A DNA stretch of 64,000 nucleotides from Sphingobium sp. AP49 (GCF_000281715.2 NZ_CP124576.1:2487501-2551500); one strand, 5' to 3'; counted from the stretch's first letter, positions 1-9,153 are shown. Program-made: numbers and translations. The notes: generated by a model from the letters alone, not told the origin.

Positions 1-2826
1 AAAGCCGCGATAGCTGGCCTGTGCGCCCAGCCATGAAGCGAGGCTGGCGGCGGCTTCCAGATCGCCGGCGCGCGGGTTGCCGGCAAAGACGAACGGCAGG
101 CGCAGCGGCAAATTGTCGTGACGGTCAAAGAACGGCCCGGGCAAGCGGCTCAGATCCGGCGCGATCGGCAGGGTCTGGACGGTCAGGTCGAACCAGGAAC
201 GCACATTCGAGATATTGGCCCATAGCGAGCTATGAAACGGGTCTTCACAATCCCGGGCATAATGGCCGATCAGGCGCAGGTTCAGCTGGTTGTCACCGGG
301 CAGGAACAGCGCGGGATTGACGGGAATGGTCAGGTTCTGACCACCCGCTTCGCTCGATCGCAGCGGGATCGTGCGCACCACTTCGCCGTTCAGCAGCACG
401 ACCAACTGGCTGAGGTCCCCCAGCATCGCGGGCGACCAGGCGAAATTCAGCGTCAGGCTGCTCTGGGTCACCACCTGATTGCGGCGCAGGCCAAAGGGGA
501 TGCCGATTTCGCCGCGTGTACCCGCCAGGCGGATGGGCGTCTTGAGCTGGAGATCGCGAAAGCTCAGGCGCTGCTGCTGTACGCCGGCCGTGGCTGCGGC
601 GGGCGCGGCCGCAGGCGCACCCTGGGCCTGGCCCCGGCCCGGCATCATCAGCGACAGTGCCAATGCGGGCAATAGCGCCAAGGTGAGCATCGCCGCGCGC
701 TTGGCCACCGCCGTGGCTTCCAGTCGGGCCTGCTTCTTCTGCTGGCGCCGCTCGCTGCGGTTCAGGCGGAACAGTCGTTTCAGTGTCATGAAATCCACCA
801 CGATAATATCCCACAGGGAATGCAGAGCGGACACCGGCTTGCGCGGCGCGACCGGCTCCCAAGCGTCGGCCCGGCCGAGAACGGCCCGCACCAGATGACG
901 GGTCAGGACCATATCCAGTTCCTGGAATCGCAGATTGACCTCGCCCCGTTCGTAACGGACCGTGTCGACCGGAATGGTCAGCTTTTCATCGCCCATCGGC
1001 AATGAGACATGGGAGACATGGCGATCGCGCAGCGGAAAATCGGCCGGCACGGCAATCGCGACACCGCCCATCGAGATATCCAGCGTGGTCGCATCGATCA
1101 CATGGCCATCGGCCATGTAGAGCGTGACCGGCAACTGGGTATCGATCCGGATATGCTCGCGGGCCTGCCGCGTCTCGCGCGCGACCGACACGGCCGCGAT
1201 CAAGATGATCAGGCTGAACACGGCCCAGACGACATTGAGCACCAGCGTATCGGTCTGGATGTTGAACAGATGGGGGAAGAACACCCGCTTCACCACGCCC
1301 AGCAGCACCCCGAACAGGATCAGGCCAATGCAGATCATATGCGGCCGCACGGTCGAAAGATCGAAATAGGTGCGATCGAGCAGGCTGCCCTTGTCGGTCA
1401 CGTTGAACTTGCCCTTGCGCGGCTGGAACATGGTCAGCACCGTGGGCTTGACCAGATGGAAGGCCAGGATCGTTTCGTAGATTTCACCCCAGAACGGGCG
1501 GCGGTCGCCCCCCTGGGTCAGCGCAGACGAGCTCATCGAACAGACCAGATGCGGCAGCGCATAGGCGAAGATCATCGATGCCGATGCGTGAATGATGTTC
1601 TGGCCAAAGATCAGATAGGCCAGCGGGCTGGTCAGGAACACGATCCTGGGCAGCGGAAACTGGAAATGCAGCATCGCGTTCAGGTAACACAGGCGCTGCT
1701 GCCAATTGAGGCCGCGCCCCAACAGCGGATTGTCGATCCGCAGGATCTGGGTCATGCCGCGCGCCCAGCGGATGCGCTGGCCGATGTGCAGCACCAGACG
1801 CTCGGTCGCCAGGCCTGCGGACAGGCGCGCGCCGATATAGGCGGTATTCCAGCCCATGCGCTGCAGCTTGAGCGCGGTATGCGCATCCTCGGTCACGGTC
1901 TCGCCGGCAAAGCCGTTGGTCTGGGCCAGCGCGTCGCGCCGGATGACGGCGCAGGAACCGCAGAAGAAGGTCGCGTTCCACAGATCGTTACCGGACTGGA
2001 CGGCGCCATAGAAAAGGTCGCCTTCGCCCGGCAGGTCGCGCACCGTGCCCAGATTGCGCTGGGCCGGATCGGGGGAATAGAAATGGTGCGGCGTCTGCAT
2101 CAGCGCCAGCTTGGGATCGCGCTGGAACCAGCCGACCGTCATCTGCAGGAAGGCGCGGGTAGGCACATGGTCGCAATCGAAGATCGCGATCAGTTCACCC
2201 TTCGTCTTCTTCATCGCGGCGTTCAGATTGCCCGCCTTGGCGTGCAGATTGTCGGCGCGGGTCAGATAGCCGCAACCCGCCTGGCGGGCAAAGGCCTGGA
2301 ACTCCGGCCGGCGCCCGTCATCCAGGATGAAGACACGGAACCGATCGGCGGGATAATCCATGTCCATCGCCGCAAACACCGTGTTGCGGACGATCGCCAG
2401 GCTTTCATTATAGGTCGGGACATAGACATCGACGCACGGCCACTGGTCGGGCTCACCCTGAATTTCGACCGCTTCCCGGTCGAGCGGCCAGCCGGTCTGC
2501 AGAAACCCGAGGACCAGGATCAACCAGGCATAGGCTTCGGCCAGATACAGGCCGGAGCCAAGGAGAAATTCCGCAAAGGTCCCGAACTCCAGCGTCTGGG
2601 TCGTACGCCAGAACATGTAGCGGGTCGAAACGAGCATGGAGAGGATCGCCAGCACCAATAGGGTGCGCCGCGACCGCAAGCGCACGAGAATCATGGCGCC
2701 GATGATCGTAACGGCCGCGAATATCCATTGCGCTTCCAGATCGAGCGGCACGGTGACGGCCAGCAATGCGAACAGGATCGCAAATGCCATCAGCACCCAA
2801 CCCCAGACCGGATGATGGCGGCTCAT
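1..2826 (-). CDS. bcsAB: Cellulose synthase BcsA-BcsB fusion protein (partial, runs off left edge)
   Basis: A single uninterrupted minus-strand frame of 942 codons starts at 2826 and is still open at base 1. Residues 1-660 are BcsA: N-terminal membrane segments, then the GT2 core with VPTYNE, DDGRR, DCD (216-218), TED (312-314) and QRIRW (350-354), then FNVTDKG before more membrane segments, and a PilZ domain (RETRQAREHIR, then DISMGG, about 555-650). With no stop, the frame continues through a basic stretch and a hydrophobic, signal-like segment (about 700-720) into BcsB-like beta-rich sequence. The reaction is UDP-glucose polymerisation to beta-1,4-glucan with transport across the inner membrane. 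The PilZ domain implies c-di-GMP activation. The start overlaps the bcsQ stop (ATGA). I translated the BcsA-BcsB junction row by row and found no stop or frameshift. A fused AcsAB arrangement is known in Komagataeibacter. Confidence 0.93.
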   Translation of the reverse strand, partial: MSRHHPVWGWVLMAFAILFALLAVTVPLDLEAQWIFAAVTIIGAMILVRLRSRRTLLVLAILSMLVSTRYMFWRTTQTLEFGTFAEFLLGSGLYLAEAYAWLILVLGFLQTGWPLDREAVEIQGEPDQWPCVDVYVPTYNESLAIVRNTVFAAMDMDYPADRFRVFILDDGRRPEFQAFARQAGCGYLTRADNLHAKAGNLNAAMKKTKGELIAIFDCDHVPTRAFLQMTVGWFQRDPKLALMQTPHHFYSPDPAQRNLGTVRDLPGEGDLFYGAVQSGNDLWNATFFCGSCAVIRRDALAQTNGFAGETVTEDAHTALKLQRMGWNTAYIGARLSAGLATERLVLHIGQRIRWARGMTQILRIDNPLLGRGLNWQQRLCYLNAMLHFQFPLPRIVFLTSPLAYLIFGQNIIHASASMIFAYALPHLVCSMSSSALTQGGDRRPFWGEIYETILAFHLVKPTVLTMFQPRKGKFNVTDKGSLLDRTYFDLSTVRPHMICIGLILFGVLLGVVKRVFFPHLFNIQTDTLVLNVVWAVFSLIILIAAVSVARETRQAREHIRIDTQLPVTLYMADGHVIDATTLDISMGGVAIAVPADFPLRDRHVSHVSLPMGDEKLTIPVDTVRYERGEVNLRFQELDMVLTRHLVRAVLGRADAWEPVAPRKPVSALHSLWDIIVVDFMTLKRLFRLNRSERRQQKKQARLEATAVAKRAAMLTLALLPALALSLMMPGRGQAQGAPAAAPAAATAGVQQQRLSFRDLQLKTPIRLAGTRGEIGIPFGLRRNQVVTQSSLTLNFAWSPAMLGDLSQLVVLLNGEVVRTIPLRSSEAGGQNLTIPVNPALFLPGDNQLNLRLIGHYARDCEDPFHSSLWANISNVRSWFDLTVQTLPIAPDLSRLPGPFFDRHDNLPLRLPFVFAGNPRAGDLEAAASLASWLGAQASYRGF

Positions 2827-3542
2827 TGCGCGGCCGCCACGGCCGGATCGGCCAGTCCGCACTGCTGCTCGACCGAAATTGCCAGTTTGCGTAGGTCGCT
2901 CAAGACGACACTGGCCGGCGCGAACCGGGCGATCGGCTCGAACATCGCCGACGCCTCGTTCACCGCCTCGTCGCGACGGACCGTACCCAACAGCTTGCTA
3001 CCGAATAATTCCCGCAGGAAGATATGGGTATGACGCGATAGCCTGTGGGTGTCGTCAAGATGGTTCAGCACAAAGCCGGTCTTGGGCAGGTCGATCGTCG
3101 GTGTCCCCGGTTCCACCTTGGGCAGCGCCGCAAGCGATCCCGGCCGGGGCTGCAACGTGCAGATATGCAGCGCCGCATAGGGCAGCAGCATGTCCTTGGT
3201 CTCGCGGTCGCCGGCGGCCACGTCGGCCACATAGATTTTTCGGGTTTCAAACGGCGAATGGTCTTTGCGCCCGATCAGGTCGATAAAATGCGGATCCCGG
3301 CACAGGCTCTGCGCGGAATAAAGGGCGACGCCCGACACCGCGATGGGATCGGCGCTGCCATCGTTCAGCTCGGGCAGGGATTGCGCCGGCGTCAGGCCGA
3401 AGAACAGCTTGAGCGCTTCCTGATAGGTGAAGTCGAGCGCGCTCACATCGTGCCCGCGCTGGGCCAGATGGATGGCGACCTGCGCGGCGATGAAGCTGGT
3501 GCCCACCCCGCCTTTTGGTGAATGGCAAAGGATCAGGGGCAT
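2823..3542 (-). CDS. bcsQ: Cellulose biosynthesis ParA/MinD-like ATPase BcsQ
   Basis: 239 residues. The N-terminus reads PLILCHSPKGGVGTSFIAAQ, carrying the deviant Walker A motif KGGVGTS of the ParA/MinD/BcsQ family, followed by an FTY segment where Walker A' would lie and a conserved mid-region (KTGFVLNHLDD). BcsQ proteins act in polar localisation or assembly of the cellulose secretion complex in enterobacteria. The ATG at 3542 overlaps the upstream stop by one base (TGATG), and the 3' end overlaps the bcsA start (ATGA), so the three genes are translationally coupled. A TTG three bases upstream (3545) is also possible. Confidence 0.88.
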   Translation of the reverse strand: MPLILCHSPKGGVGTSFIAAQVAIHLAQRGHDVSALDFTYQEALKLFFGLTPAQSLPELNDGSADPIAVSGVALYSAQSLCRDPHFIDLIGRKDHSPFETRKIYVADVAAGDRETKDMLLPYAALHICTLQPRPGSLAALPKVEPGTPTIDLPKTGFVLNHLDDTHRLSRHTHIFLRELFGSKLLGTVRRDEAVNEASAMFEPIARFAPASVVLSDLRKLAISVEQQCGLADPAVAAAQ

Positions 3543-3889
3543 CAATAATCTCGCTTCGGTGCGGATTGCGACAAATGGCCCAGGAAATCCCGAAGACTGC
3601 CCTTCGCGGAAACCGGGGCGGCCGGCTCGCCGGCACCATAGGCATCGAACATGCCAACGGGCGCACCGGGCTCTGACGGGGATGGATGGGGTTCGGCGCG
3701 GCGGGTGGACAGAGCCTCAGCCTCCCGCGCTTCAAGCGCCGTGAGCGGCTTTCCGACCACGCGCGGATCCGTCAGAACGGCCTCGAAAATCGGCCATAAT
3801 TCCATGTCGGCAAAGGAATCGCTGAACTCGCGATAGCGAAAATCCCGGCGCCCCAGCCGGGCCAGAAGGCTTGCAGCATCTGCACGCAT
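3542..3889 (-). CDS. BcsR-like small protein of the cellulose operon
   Basis: 115 residues from the ATG at 3889, chosen because AGGGAG lies nine bases upstream. The frame stays open further upstream, but that part crosses the terminator of the neighbouring gene. The N-terminal region (LGRRDFRYREFSDS, then MELWPIFEAVL) resembles, from memory, the short BcsR pattern of a Tyr-x-(D/E)-(I/F)-S segment followed by W-P-L-L/I-x-E. The rest is a low-complexity Pro/Ala/Ser tail and an MFDAYGAGEP stretch. BcsR partners BcsQ in enterobacteria, and the order R-Q-A-B matches the enterobacterial operon. The family call is tentative; the operon membership is clear from the one-base overlap with bcsQ. A GTG start at 3973 is the alternative. 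Confidence 0.6.
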   Translation of the reverse strand: MRADAASLLARLGRRDFRYREFSDSFADMELWPIFEAVLTDPRVVGKPLTALEAREAEALSTRRAEPHPSPSEPGAPVGMFDAYGAGEPAAPVSAKGSLRDFLGHLSQSAPKRDY

Positions 3890-3931
3890 GGCCTTGGTCT
3901 CCCTGACAATACCGGAAAACCATAGGAGATA

Positions 3932-3960
3932 ATGGTAAATAAAATCTTCACGATCGGCAA
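3932..3960 (-). promoter_or_regulatory. Candidate promoter of the bcs operon
   Basis: On the minus strand, TTGCCG (3955-3960) and TACCAT (3932-3937) are 17 bases apart, each matching four of six consensus positions. They lie between the upstream terminator and the start at 3889. A promoter is expected in this interval because the terminator isolates the operon, but the boxes themselves are weak. Confidence 0.3.
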
Positions 3961-4009
3961 AAAGTTGCGCCACATCGAGTGATGGACGCGACGCACCGTT
4001 CGTCGTTGC

Positions 4010-4057
4010 AAAAAATAGCCCCGTGCGATCAAGAAGTTGCCCGTTGATCGCACGGGG
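4010..4057 (-). terminator. Rho-independent terminator of the MaoC-like gene
   Basis: A perfect 14-bp inverted repeat (CCCCGTGCGATCAA at 4019-4032 and its complement at 4044-4057) encloses an 11-base loop. On the minus strand it is followed, after three bases, by six T residues (4010-4015). It sits 23 bases beyond the stop codon at 4081, which is textbook geometry for an intrinsic terminator. Confidence 0.92.
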
Positions 4058-4080
4058 ATGGGATGATTTTGCCCTCTGCC

Positions 4081-5256
4081 CTATTTGCGCGGCAGCGCAA
4101 CTTCCGCCTTGGCGGTGGCGAGTGTGGTGCCGCTTTGGTTGATCATGCGGCAATCAATCTGCACCACCTCCCGACCTTCATCGTCGGTGAACTTGTCTAC
4201 GACCGTCCCCGTCATGATCGTGATGTCACCGGTAAAGGCAGGGCCGCGATAGGACGCGACGGAGTGGGTGACCATGCCCCACTCGCCGGCCCAGCCGGAC
4301 AGATAGTCGACGATCCACGCGCCCATCGATGCGCCATAGCCATAAGCACGCGGCATGCCGATGAAGCGCGCCCAGCGCGGGAACAAATGCCCGCGCGACG
4401 GACCGAAATAGGCGCCATCGGTCAGTTCGGGATTGATCCGCTCCATCACCGGATCATTTTCATGCCCGGCCATTTCATCGACGAAGCCCAGGGCGGCGAG
4501 GTCCAGGTCGGTACGACGATGGGTGCCGCCCCAGATCGTGAACAGATAGGCGCGCCATTCGGTGGTGAAACTCGCGATGCTGTGCGGACCGATCACCCGT
4601 TCGGGCAGCGCATCGCCGATCGCCACATCATCCCAGTAGCGCTTGCCATGCCCCAGATCGTGCAACATCTGCACCCAGTTGAACTTGCGATCCTGGATCT
4701 CGGCCAGTTCCTTGTCGGTCCAGACCGGGTCCTCCGTCCCCTCCACCAGATCGTCCGTGGTCTTTTCGCGCCCGGCCTCGGCCAGATAGCGGATCGCGGT
4801 CGACCGCTGCTTGGCGATCAATTCGCCATTCTGGTTATAATAATTATTGTCGCCGCGCTGGAAACAGGTCGGGCCGGCGAACTTGGTATCCTTGACCGTA
4901 TAATCGAACGGAATGCGCTCGTTATGGACCAGGTCGCCGCCGTGGATGCGCGGGCCGTAAAACCACCATTCGTCGCCACCAAACAGCAGGTGCGAATTGG
5001 GAATGGCGCCGACACAGGCCGGGCCAGCACCATGGCCATCGTCCATCGTGACGGCAAAGCTCTGGGGCGCGACCAGCTTGCCCCAACGCCCGTCCGCCGC
5101 ATAATCGGCGTCATAATGCAGCAGGTTGGGATAGTGCATCGCCTGCGCCCAGCGGCGAATATCGTTGTTGTGGATCGGCTCGCGCATCCGTGCCGGCTGC
5201 ATCGGCTTGCCGAGATACTGGTCGATATCCGAACAGTCGAAAATCATGGTGCTCAC
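4081..5256 (-). CDS. MaoC-like / FAS1-like two-domain dehydratase, copy 1
   Basis: 391 residues. The GTG start at 5256 was chosen because GGAGGGG lies nine bases upstream and the resulting N-terminus (VSTMIFDCSDIDQYLGKP) aligns with the paralogue at 26573-27745. The two-domain plan, with an FAS1-like dehydratase N-terminal half (LLFGGDEWWFYGPR) and a MaoC-like hot-dog C-terminal half, suggests reversible hydration of an enoyl-CoA-type substrate. The AGHENDPVM segment is conserved in both copies. It is terminated by the strong hairpin just downstream and has no operon partner. The substrate is unknown; the association with SDR, SnoaL and sulfotransferase genes suggests catabolism of a hydrophobic compound. 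Confidence 0.75.
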   Translation of the reverse strand: MSTMIFDCSDIDQYLGKPMQPARMREPIHNNDIRRWAQAMHYPNLLHYDADYAADGRWGKLVAPQSFAVTMDDGHGAGPACVGAIPNSHLLFGGDEWWFYGPRIHGGDLVHNERIPFDYTVKDTKFAGPTCFQRGDNNYYNQNGELIAKQRSTAIRYLAEAGREKTTDDLVEGTEDPVWTDKELAEIQDRKFNWVQMLHDLGHGKRYWDDVAIGDALPERVIGPHSIASFTTEWRAYLFTIWGGTHRRTDLDLAALGFVDEMAGHENDPVMERINPELTDGAYFGPSRGHLFPRWARFIGMPRAYGYGASMGAWIVDYLSGWAGEWGMVTHSVASYRGPAFTGDITIMTGTVVDKFTDDEGREVVQIDCRMINQSGTTLATAKAEVALPRK

Positions 5257-5555
5257 GGATCTGGTCCCCTCCGGCGATATATGCGTCTGGCCTGCCATGG
5301 CGGACGCGCGACCGGCCGCACAAGTGCGACACCGCGGTCGGCGGGCTTGTGCCGGCGCCCTTGGCCCAGCATTTTCCGCAGAAAAGCGTGGCTTTCATGT
5401 CCTTGATCGCGATACCGATGTTTGCCGTGACGGCGCGCGGCCTTGAACCGCTCGTCCATTCGGCCTAGATGGAGGTCCAGTTCGCAAACAAGAGGCCCCG
5501 CCCGTGGATTTCAACCTGACCGCAATGCCATTCCGCACCATTGCCAGGGAAATCC
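5257..5555. other. Divergent intergenic region
   Basis: 299 bases between the divergently transcribed dehydratase (start 5256) and the ABC-F gene (start 5556). It must carry both promoters. I see the two ribosome binding sites at its edges but no convincing -35/-10 pair, repeat or RNA gene. Short open frames here lack ribosome binding sites and are not called. Confidence 0.5.
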
Positions 5556-7193
5556 ATGTTCATGCCCTCGATCCTCTGTTCCAATCTCACCTGGTCCACG
5601 CCTGACGGCCAGGCCGTCCTTTCCGGTCTAGACCTCCGTTTCCACAATGAACGCGCGGCCCTGGTCGGCCGCAATGGCGTCGGCAAGACGACCCTGTTGC
5701 GGCTGATCGCCGGCGATCAGGCCCCAACCAGCGGCAGCGTCACCGTCAATGGCACCGTCGCACGGTTGCGTCAGGCGGTACAGTTCGGCGCCGATCAGCG
5801 CATCGCCGACCTTTGGGAAGTGGCCGACGCCATCGACCTGCTCCGTCAGGCCGAAATCGGCGACGCCACAGCAGATCAGCTCGCCAAAGCGGACTGGACA
5901 CTGGAAACGCGCATGGCCGCAGCATTGGATCGGGTCGGCCTCGACGCCGGACCGGACACGCTTTTGCGGTCATTATCGGGGGGACAGCGGACCCGCGCCG
6001 CATTGGCCGGCGCGATCCTCGACACACCCGATTTCCTGCTGCTGGACGAGCCGACCAACAATCTCGACCGTGCTGGACGTGCCGCCGTCGCCGATCTGGT
6101 TTCAGGATGGCATGCCGGCCTGATCCTGGTCAGCCATGATCGTGAACTGCTGGAACAGGTCGATGCGATCGTCGAACTGTCCGGCCTTGGCGCCCAGCGC
6201 TATGGCGGCAACTGGACCGATTATCGCGCGCGCAAGGCGGTGGAACTCGCCGCTGCCGCCCAGGAACTGGACAGCAGCGAGCGACAGGTGAAGCAGGCCG
6301 CGCGCAAGGCCCAGGTGGCAACCGAACGGCAGCAGCGCCGCGACGCGGCCGGCGCGCGCAAGGGCGCACGCGGCGACATGCCCCGTATCCTGATCGGTGC
6401 CCGCAAGAACCAGGCCGAAGCCTCCTCCGCAGCCAGCCGCCAGATCGCCGAACGGCTGCGTGACGCCGCCGAGGAGCAAGCCCGCGCCGCGCGCGACCGG
6501 GTCGAGATAGTGGAACCGATCCGCCTCGACCTGCCCTCGACCAGGCTGGCACCGGGCCGTACCATCCTTCGCCTTGACCATGTGACCGTCGGCCATGATC
6601 CCGAACGGCCATTGCTGTGCGATTTCAGTCTGCTGGTCGAAGGGCCGGAGCGGATCGCGATTGCCGGCCCCAACGGGTCGGGCAAGACCAGCCTCCTCGA
6701 CACCATTGCCGGAACCCTGCCACCGCTCGCCGGCCATGTCCTGCGACCGGTCCCCCATGCGATGCTGGACCAGACCGTCGCGCTGCTCGATCCGGATCAC
6801 TCGATCGCCGACAATTGCGCCCGGCTACATCCCGAACTGGATGACAATGCCTGCCGTGCCCTGCTCGCCGCCTTCCGTTTCCGGGGCGACGCGGCGCTGC
6901 AGCGGGTCGGTGCCCTCAGCGGCGGCCAGATGCTGCGTGCCGGCCTGGCCTGCGTGCTGGGCAGCGCACCGCCGCCGCTGTTGATCCTGGACGAACCGAC
7001 CAACCATCTCGATCTCGACGCGATCGAAGCGGTGGAAGCCGGTCTGCGCGGTTATGACGGGGCCTTGCTGGTGGTCAGCCATGATGAACGCTTCCTCGAT
7101 GCGATCGGCATTACCCGGCGGATCACCCTCCTGCCCCCCAATCAAGCGTCCGGATCGGGGGACCGATCAATCGCACGCCCGCAATTTTCCTGA
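5556..7193 (+). CDS. ABC-F family ATPase
   Basis: About 545 residues with two ABC cassettes in one chain and no membrane segments. The first has Walker A GRNGVGKTT, signature LSGGQRTR and LLLDEPTNNLD. A charged linker (about 230-320) follows. The second cassette has GPNGSGKTS, LSGGQMLR and LILDEPTNHLD. This is the ABC-F layout; members act on the ribosome (translation factors or antibiotic protection), not in transport. ATG 5556 follows AGGGA by five bases; ATG 5562 and an upstream TTG at 5541 are alternatives. The subfamily (Uup, EttA, YheS or resistance type) cannot be fixed by eye. Confidence 0.88.
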   Translation: MFMPSILCSNLTWSTPDGQAVLSGLDLRFHNERAALVGRNGVGKTTLLRLIAGDQAPTSGSVTVNGTVARLRQAVQFGADQRIADLWEVADAIDLLRQAEIGDATADQLAKADWTLETRMAAALDRVGLDAGPDTLLRSLSGGQRTRAALAGAILDTPDFLLLDEPTNNLDRAGRAAVADLVSGWHAGLILVSHDRELLEQVDAIVELSGLGAQRYGGNWTDYRARKAVELAAAAQELDSSERQVKQAARKAQVATERQQRRDAAGARKGARGDMPRILIGARKNQAEASSAASRQIAERLRDAAEEQARAARDRVEIVEPIRLDLPSTRLAPGRTILRLDHVTVGHDPERPLLCDFSLLVEGPERIAIAGPNGSGKTSLLDTIAGTLPPLAGHVLRPVPHAMLDQTVALLDPDHSIADNCARLHPELDDNACRALLAAFRFRGDAALQRVGALSGGQMLRAGLACVLGSAPPPLLILDEPTNHLDLDAIEAVEAGLRGYDGALLVVSHDERFLDAIGITRRITLLPPNQASGSGDRSIARPQFS

Positions 7194-7245
7194 TGCGGGT
7201 CTCCGCGACCATGGCACTATGGCAGCGGACAGGATGGAGAGGCTG

Positions 7246-8109
7246 ATGGCTCGCGCATCGCAGGAAAGCGCCTTTGCCCGGATCGAGGCGGATCTGGATT
7301 TCCCGGCCGCGCGGGTGCGCATGATCCGCTATCGGCAATCCGGGCCGGTTGACATCATCGGCGCGCCAAGCGGTTACCGGCTTGAACTTGGCCTGCTGCC
7401 ACGGCCCCAAAGCGGCCAGGCCGGCTTTCCCGACCGTTGGGGCGCGACCCGGTTCGAGCCGATCGGCGAGATGTTCCTGGTGCCCCCGGGCGAGGCCATA
7501 CGTGCACGGGGTGAAGCGATCGACCAGCTCGCGATCATCTGCGAGTTCGAGCCGGAGGCGCTGGCGCATCGGGGCGTACCCTGCCCGCCGGCCTCCAGCG
7601 CGGATCTGGGCCGCCATCTGGATATCGCCAGCCCGGCGATCAAGGCTTCGCTCCGTCGCATCCATGACGAGATCCGCAATCCAGGCTTCGCCAGCGATGC
7701 GCTGTGCGAATTGCTGGCGATGCAGGTGGCACTGGACCTTGCCCGCCATTGTCGCGCGGACGACAGCATTCCGGCCGGTGGCCTGGCCCCTTGGCGCCTG
7801 CGCCGCATCGACACCCGCCTGGCCGATGGGTCCGGCCCGCCCAGCCTGGATGAACTGGCCCGGCTGTGCGGCCTGTCGGTGCGACAGATGACGCGGGGCT
7901 ACCGCGTCAGCCGCACCCGTTCGATCGGCGACGACATCGCCCGCCAACAGATTGCCCGCGCCCGGACCCTGCTCGCAGAATCCATGCCGGTAAAGCAGGT
8001 CGCACATGCGCTCGGCTTCGCTGCGCCGGCCAATTTCACCGCCGCCTTCACCCGTGCCACCGGGGAAACACCCCGCCAATACCGGCAGCGGATTGCCGCC
8101 GAACGCTAG
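7246..8109 (+). CDS. AraC-family transcriptional regulator
   Basis: 287 residues. The start at 7246 is supported by GGAG six bases upstream. The C-terminal third is an AraC-type double helix-turn-helix: SLDELARLCGLSVRQMTR (first HTH), then ARTLLAESMPVKQVAHALGF and FTAAFTRATGETPRQYR (second HTH and the family signature). The N-terminal part is an uncharacterised effector domain. It follows the ABC-F gene by 52 bases and overlaps the convergent gene at 8106-9140 by four bases. It may control the neighbouring unknown/sulfotransferase pair, which is inference from position only. Confidence 0.85.
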   Translation: MARASQESAFARIEADLDFPAARVRMIRYRQSGPVDIIGAPSGYRLELGLLPRPQSGQAGFPDRWGATRFEPIGEMFLVPPGEAIRARGEAIDQLAIICEFEPEALAHRGVPCPPASSADLGRHLDIASPAIKASLRRIHDEIRNPGFASDALCELLAMQVALDLARHCRADDSIPAGGLAPWRLRRIDTRLADGSGPPSLDELARLCGLSVRQMTRGYRVSRTRSIGDDIARQQIARARTLLAESMPVKQVAHALGFAAPANFTAAFTRATGETPRQYRQRIAAER

Positions 8110-9140
8110 CCGATCGCGATCGCTTCCGGCGTGGAGCGTTCCAGCATGCCATAGGCACTCTGCCCATCCCAGCGATAGCGCGCGCCGGTCTGCTGCAGGT
8201 TGAACCCACCCATGTCAGGATTGCCGATGCGAAAGGTCGACAATGCGGTCGCGCCCTCGATCCGGGCGATGCCCAATTCTGTCTCCAGTTCCAGCGAGGC
8301 GTCGTCGCCCTGCCCGATTGCCCGCGTCAGCCAGGGTGATCGCACCGCCCGCGCCGGGTACATGCGGCCATCCTGATAGACATAGCCCTCATTATAGCCG
8401 TCCGATCCGTCCTCGCGCGGCGGATAGGCGATATAGCCGAAGGCGCGGCCGTCGGGGAACAGCGCCGATTGCCAGCAATGCCCCCGAAAGCCGGCCAGCG
8501 GCCTTATGCTCTGGCGATGGATGCGCGAGCCCACGGCACGGAAATCCCGGGTCTGCCCGTCGATCTCCAGCCAGCCCTTGGCCCGGAACATCTGTTCGAT
8601 CCGATAGCCCACGCCCATATTCGCCGCCTCGATCGCCGCCTCCGCCGACATCTTCGCAACCCGTTCGGGCGCATTGTCCTGTACCCAGGCCGGGGCAGCC
8701 ATGCTGAGTTCCGCCTCGAACCGGATGGGACTGCGGCGGGACGGATCGACCGCCTGGCCAATCTGTGCCGCGACATCGCTGTCGACCGCCACGCCGTCGA
8801 AACCGACCGACCAGCGACGGAATGGCTCGATACAGCGAAAAACCAGCGGTCCCGCGCCCAGGATGCTCGGCTGCCCATCCGGGCCGATGGCCGATGGCGC
8901 GGCCCCGATATCGGCGGCATTGAGAACACGCCCGTCGGGAAAGGCGAAATTGGCCTGGAAACGGCGTTGCACCCAATTGCTGGCCTCCGCCTCGATACCA
9001 ATGCGGGGAAAGCCGAAACTGCCATCCTCGGCGAACAGCCAGATCGATGCGCTTTCCCGCATTTCCGGATCGTCCGGCCGGGACGGGAACATCAGATCCT
9101 GCTCCGGGCGCAGCCCGCCGGTCCAGTCTTTCGCGGTCAT
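8106..9140 (-). CDS. Conserved protein of unknown function in a catabolic context
   Basis: 344 residues. The ATG at 9140 lies six bases after GGGGAG. There is no signal peptide or membrane segment. The sequence is rich in beta-strand-like segments with many Trp, Gly and aromatic residues (for example SIWLFAEDGSFGFPRIGIE and WQSALFPDGRAFGYIAYPP). This is reminiscent of the lipocalin-like fold of hydroxyneurosporene-synthase/AttH-type proteins, but that is only an impression. It probably forms an operon with the sulfotransferase 13 bases upstream. Its stop codon lies in a CTAG palindrome that also encodes the stop of the convergent AraC gene. Confidence 0.7.
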   Translation of the reverse strand: MTAKDWTGGLRPEQDLMFPSRPDDPEMRESASIWLFAEDGSFGFPRIGIEAEASNWVQRRFQANFAFPDGRVLNAADIGAAPSAIGPDGQPSILGAGPLVFRCIEPFRRWSVGFDGVAVDSDVAAQIGQAVDPSRRSPIRFEAELSMAAPAWVQDNAPERVAKMSAEAAIEAANMGVGYRIEQMFRAKGWLEIDGQTRDFRAVGSRIHRQSIRPLAGFRGHCWQSALFPDGRAFGYIAYPPREDGSDGYNEGYVYQDGRMYPARAVRSPWLTRAIGQGDDASLELETELGIARIEGATALSTFRIGNPDMGGFNLQQTGARYRWDGQSAYGMLERSTPEAIAIG

Positions 9141-9153
9141 TCTCATCTCCCCT

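Noticed and set aside
1009..2661. 550-codon plus-strand frame opposite the cellulose synthase gene
   Set aside because: The minus strand carries all BcsA motifs in order; the opposite frame is an antisense shadow rich in His, Arg and Gln.
1484..2800. Several short minus-strand frames across the cellulose synthase region that could suggest a broken or frameshifted gene
   Set aside because: They are in other frames. One continuous frame from 2826 to the left edge carries every conserved motif, so the gene is intact.
3890..4153. Upstream extension of the BcsR-like gene to a start at 4153
   Set aside because: The extension would run through the terminator hairpin at 4010-4057 and into the 3' end of the dehydratase gene. 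ATG 3889 has a well-placed ribosome binding site.
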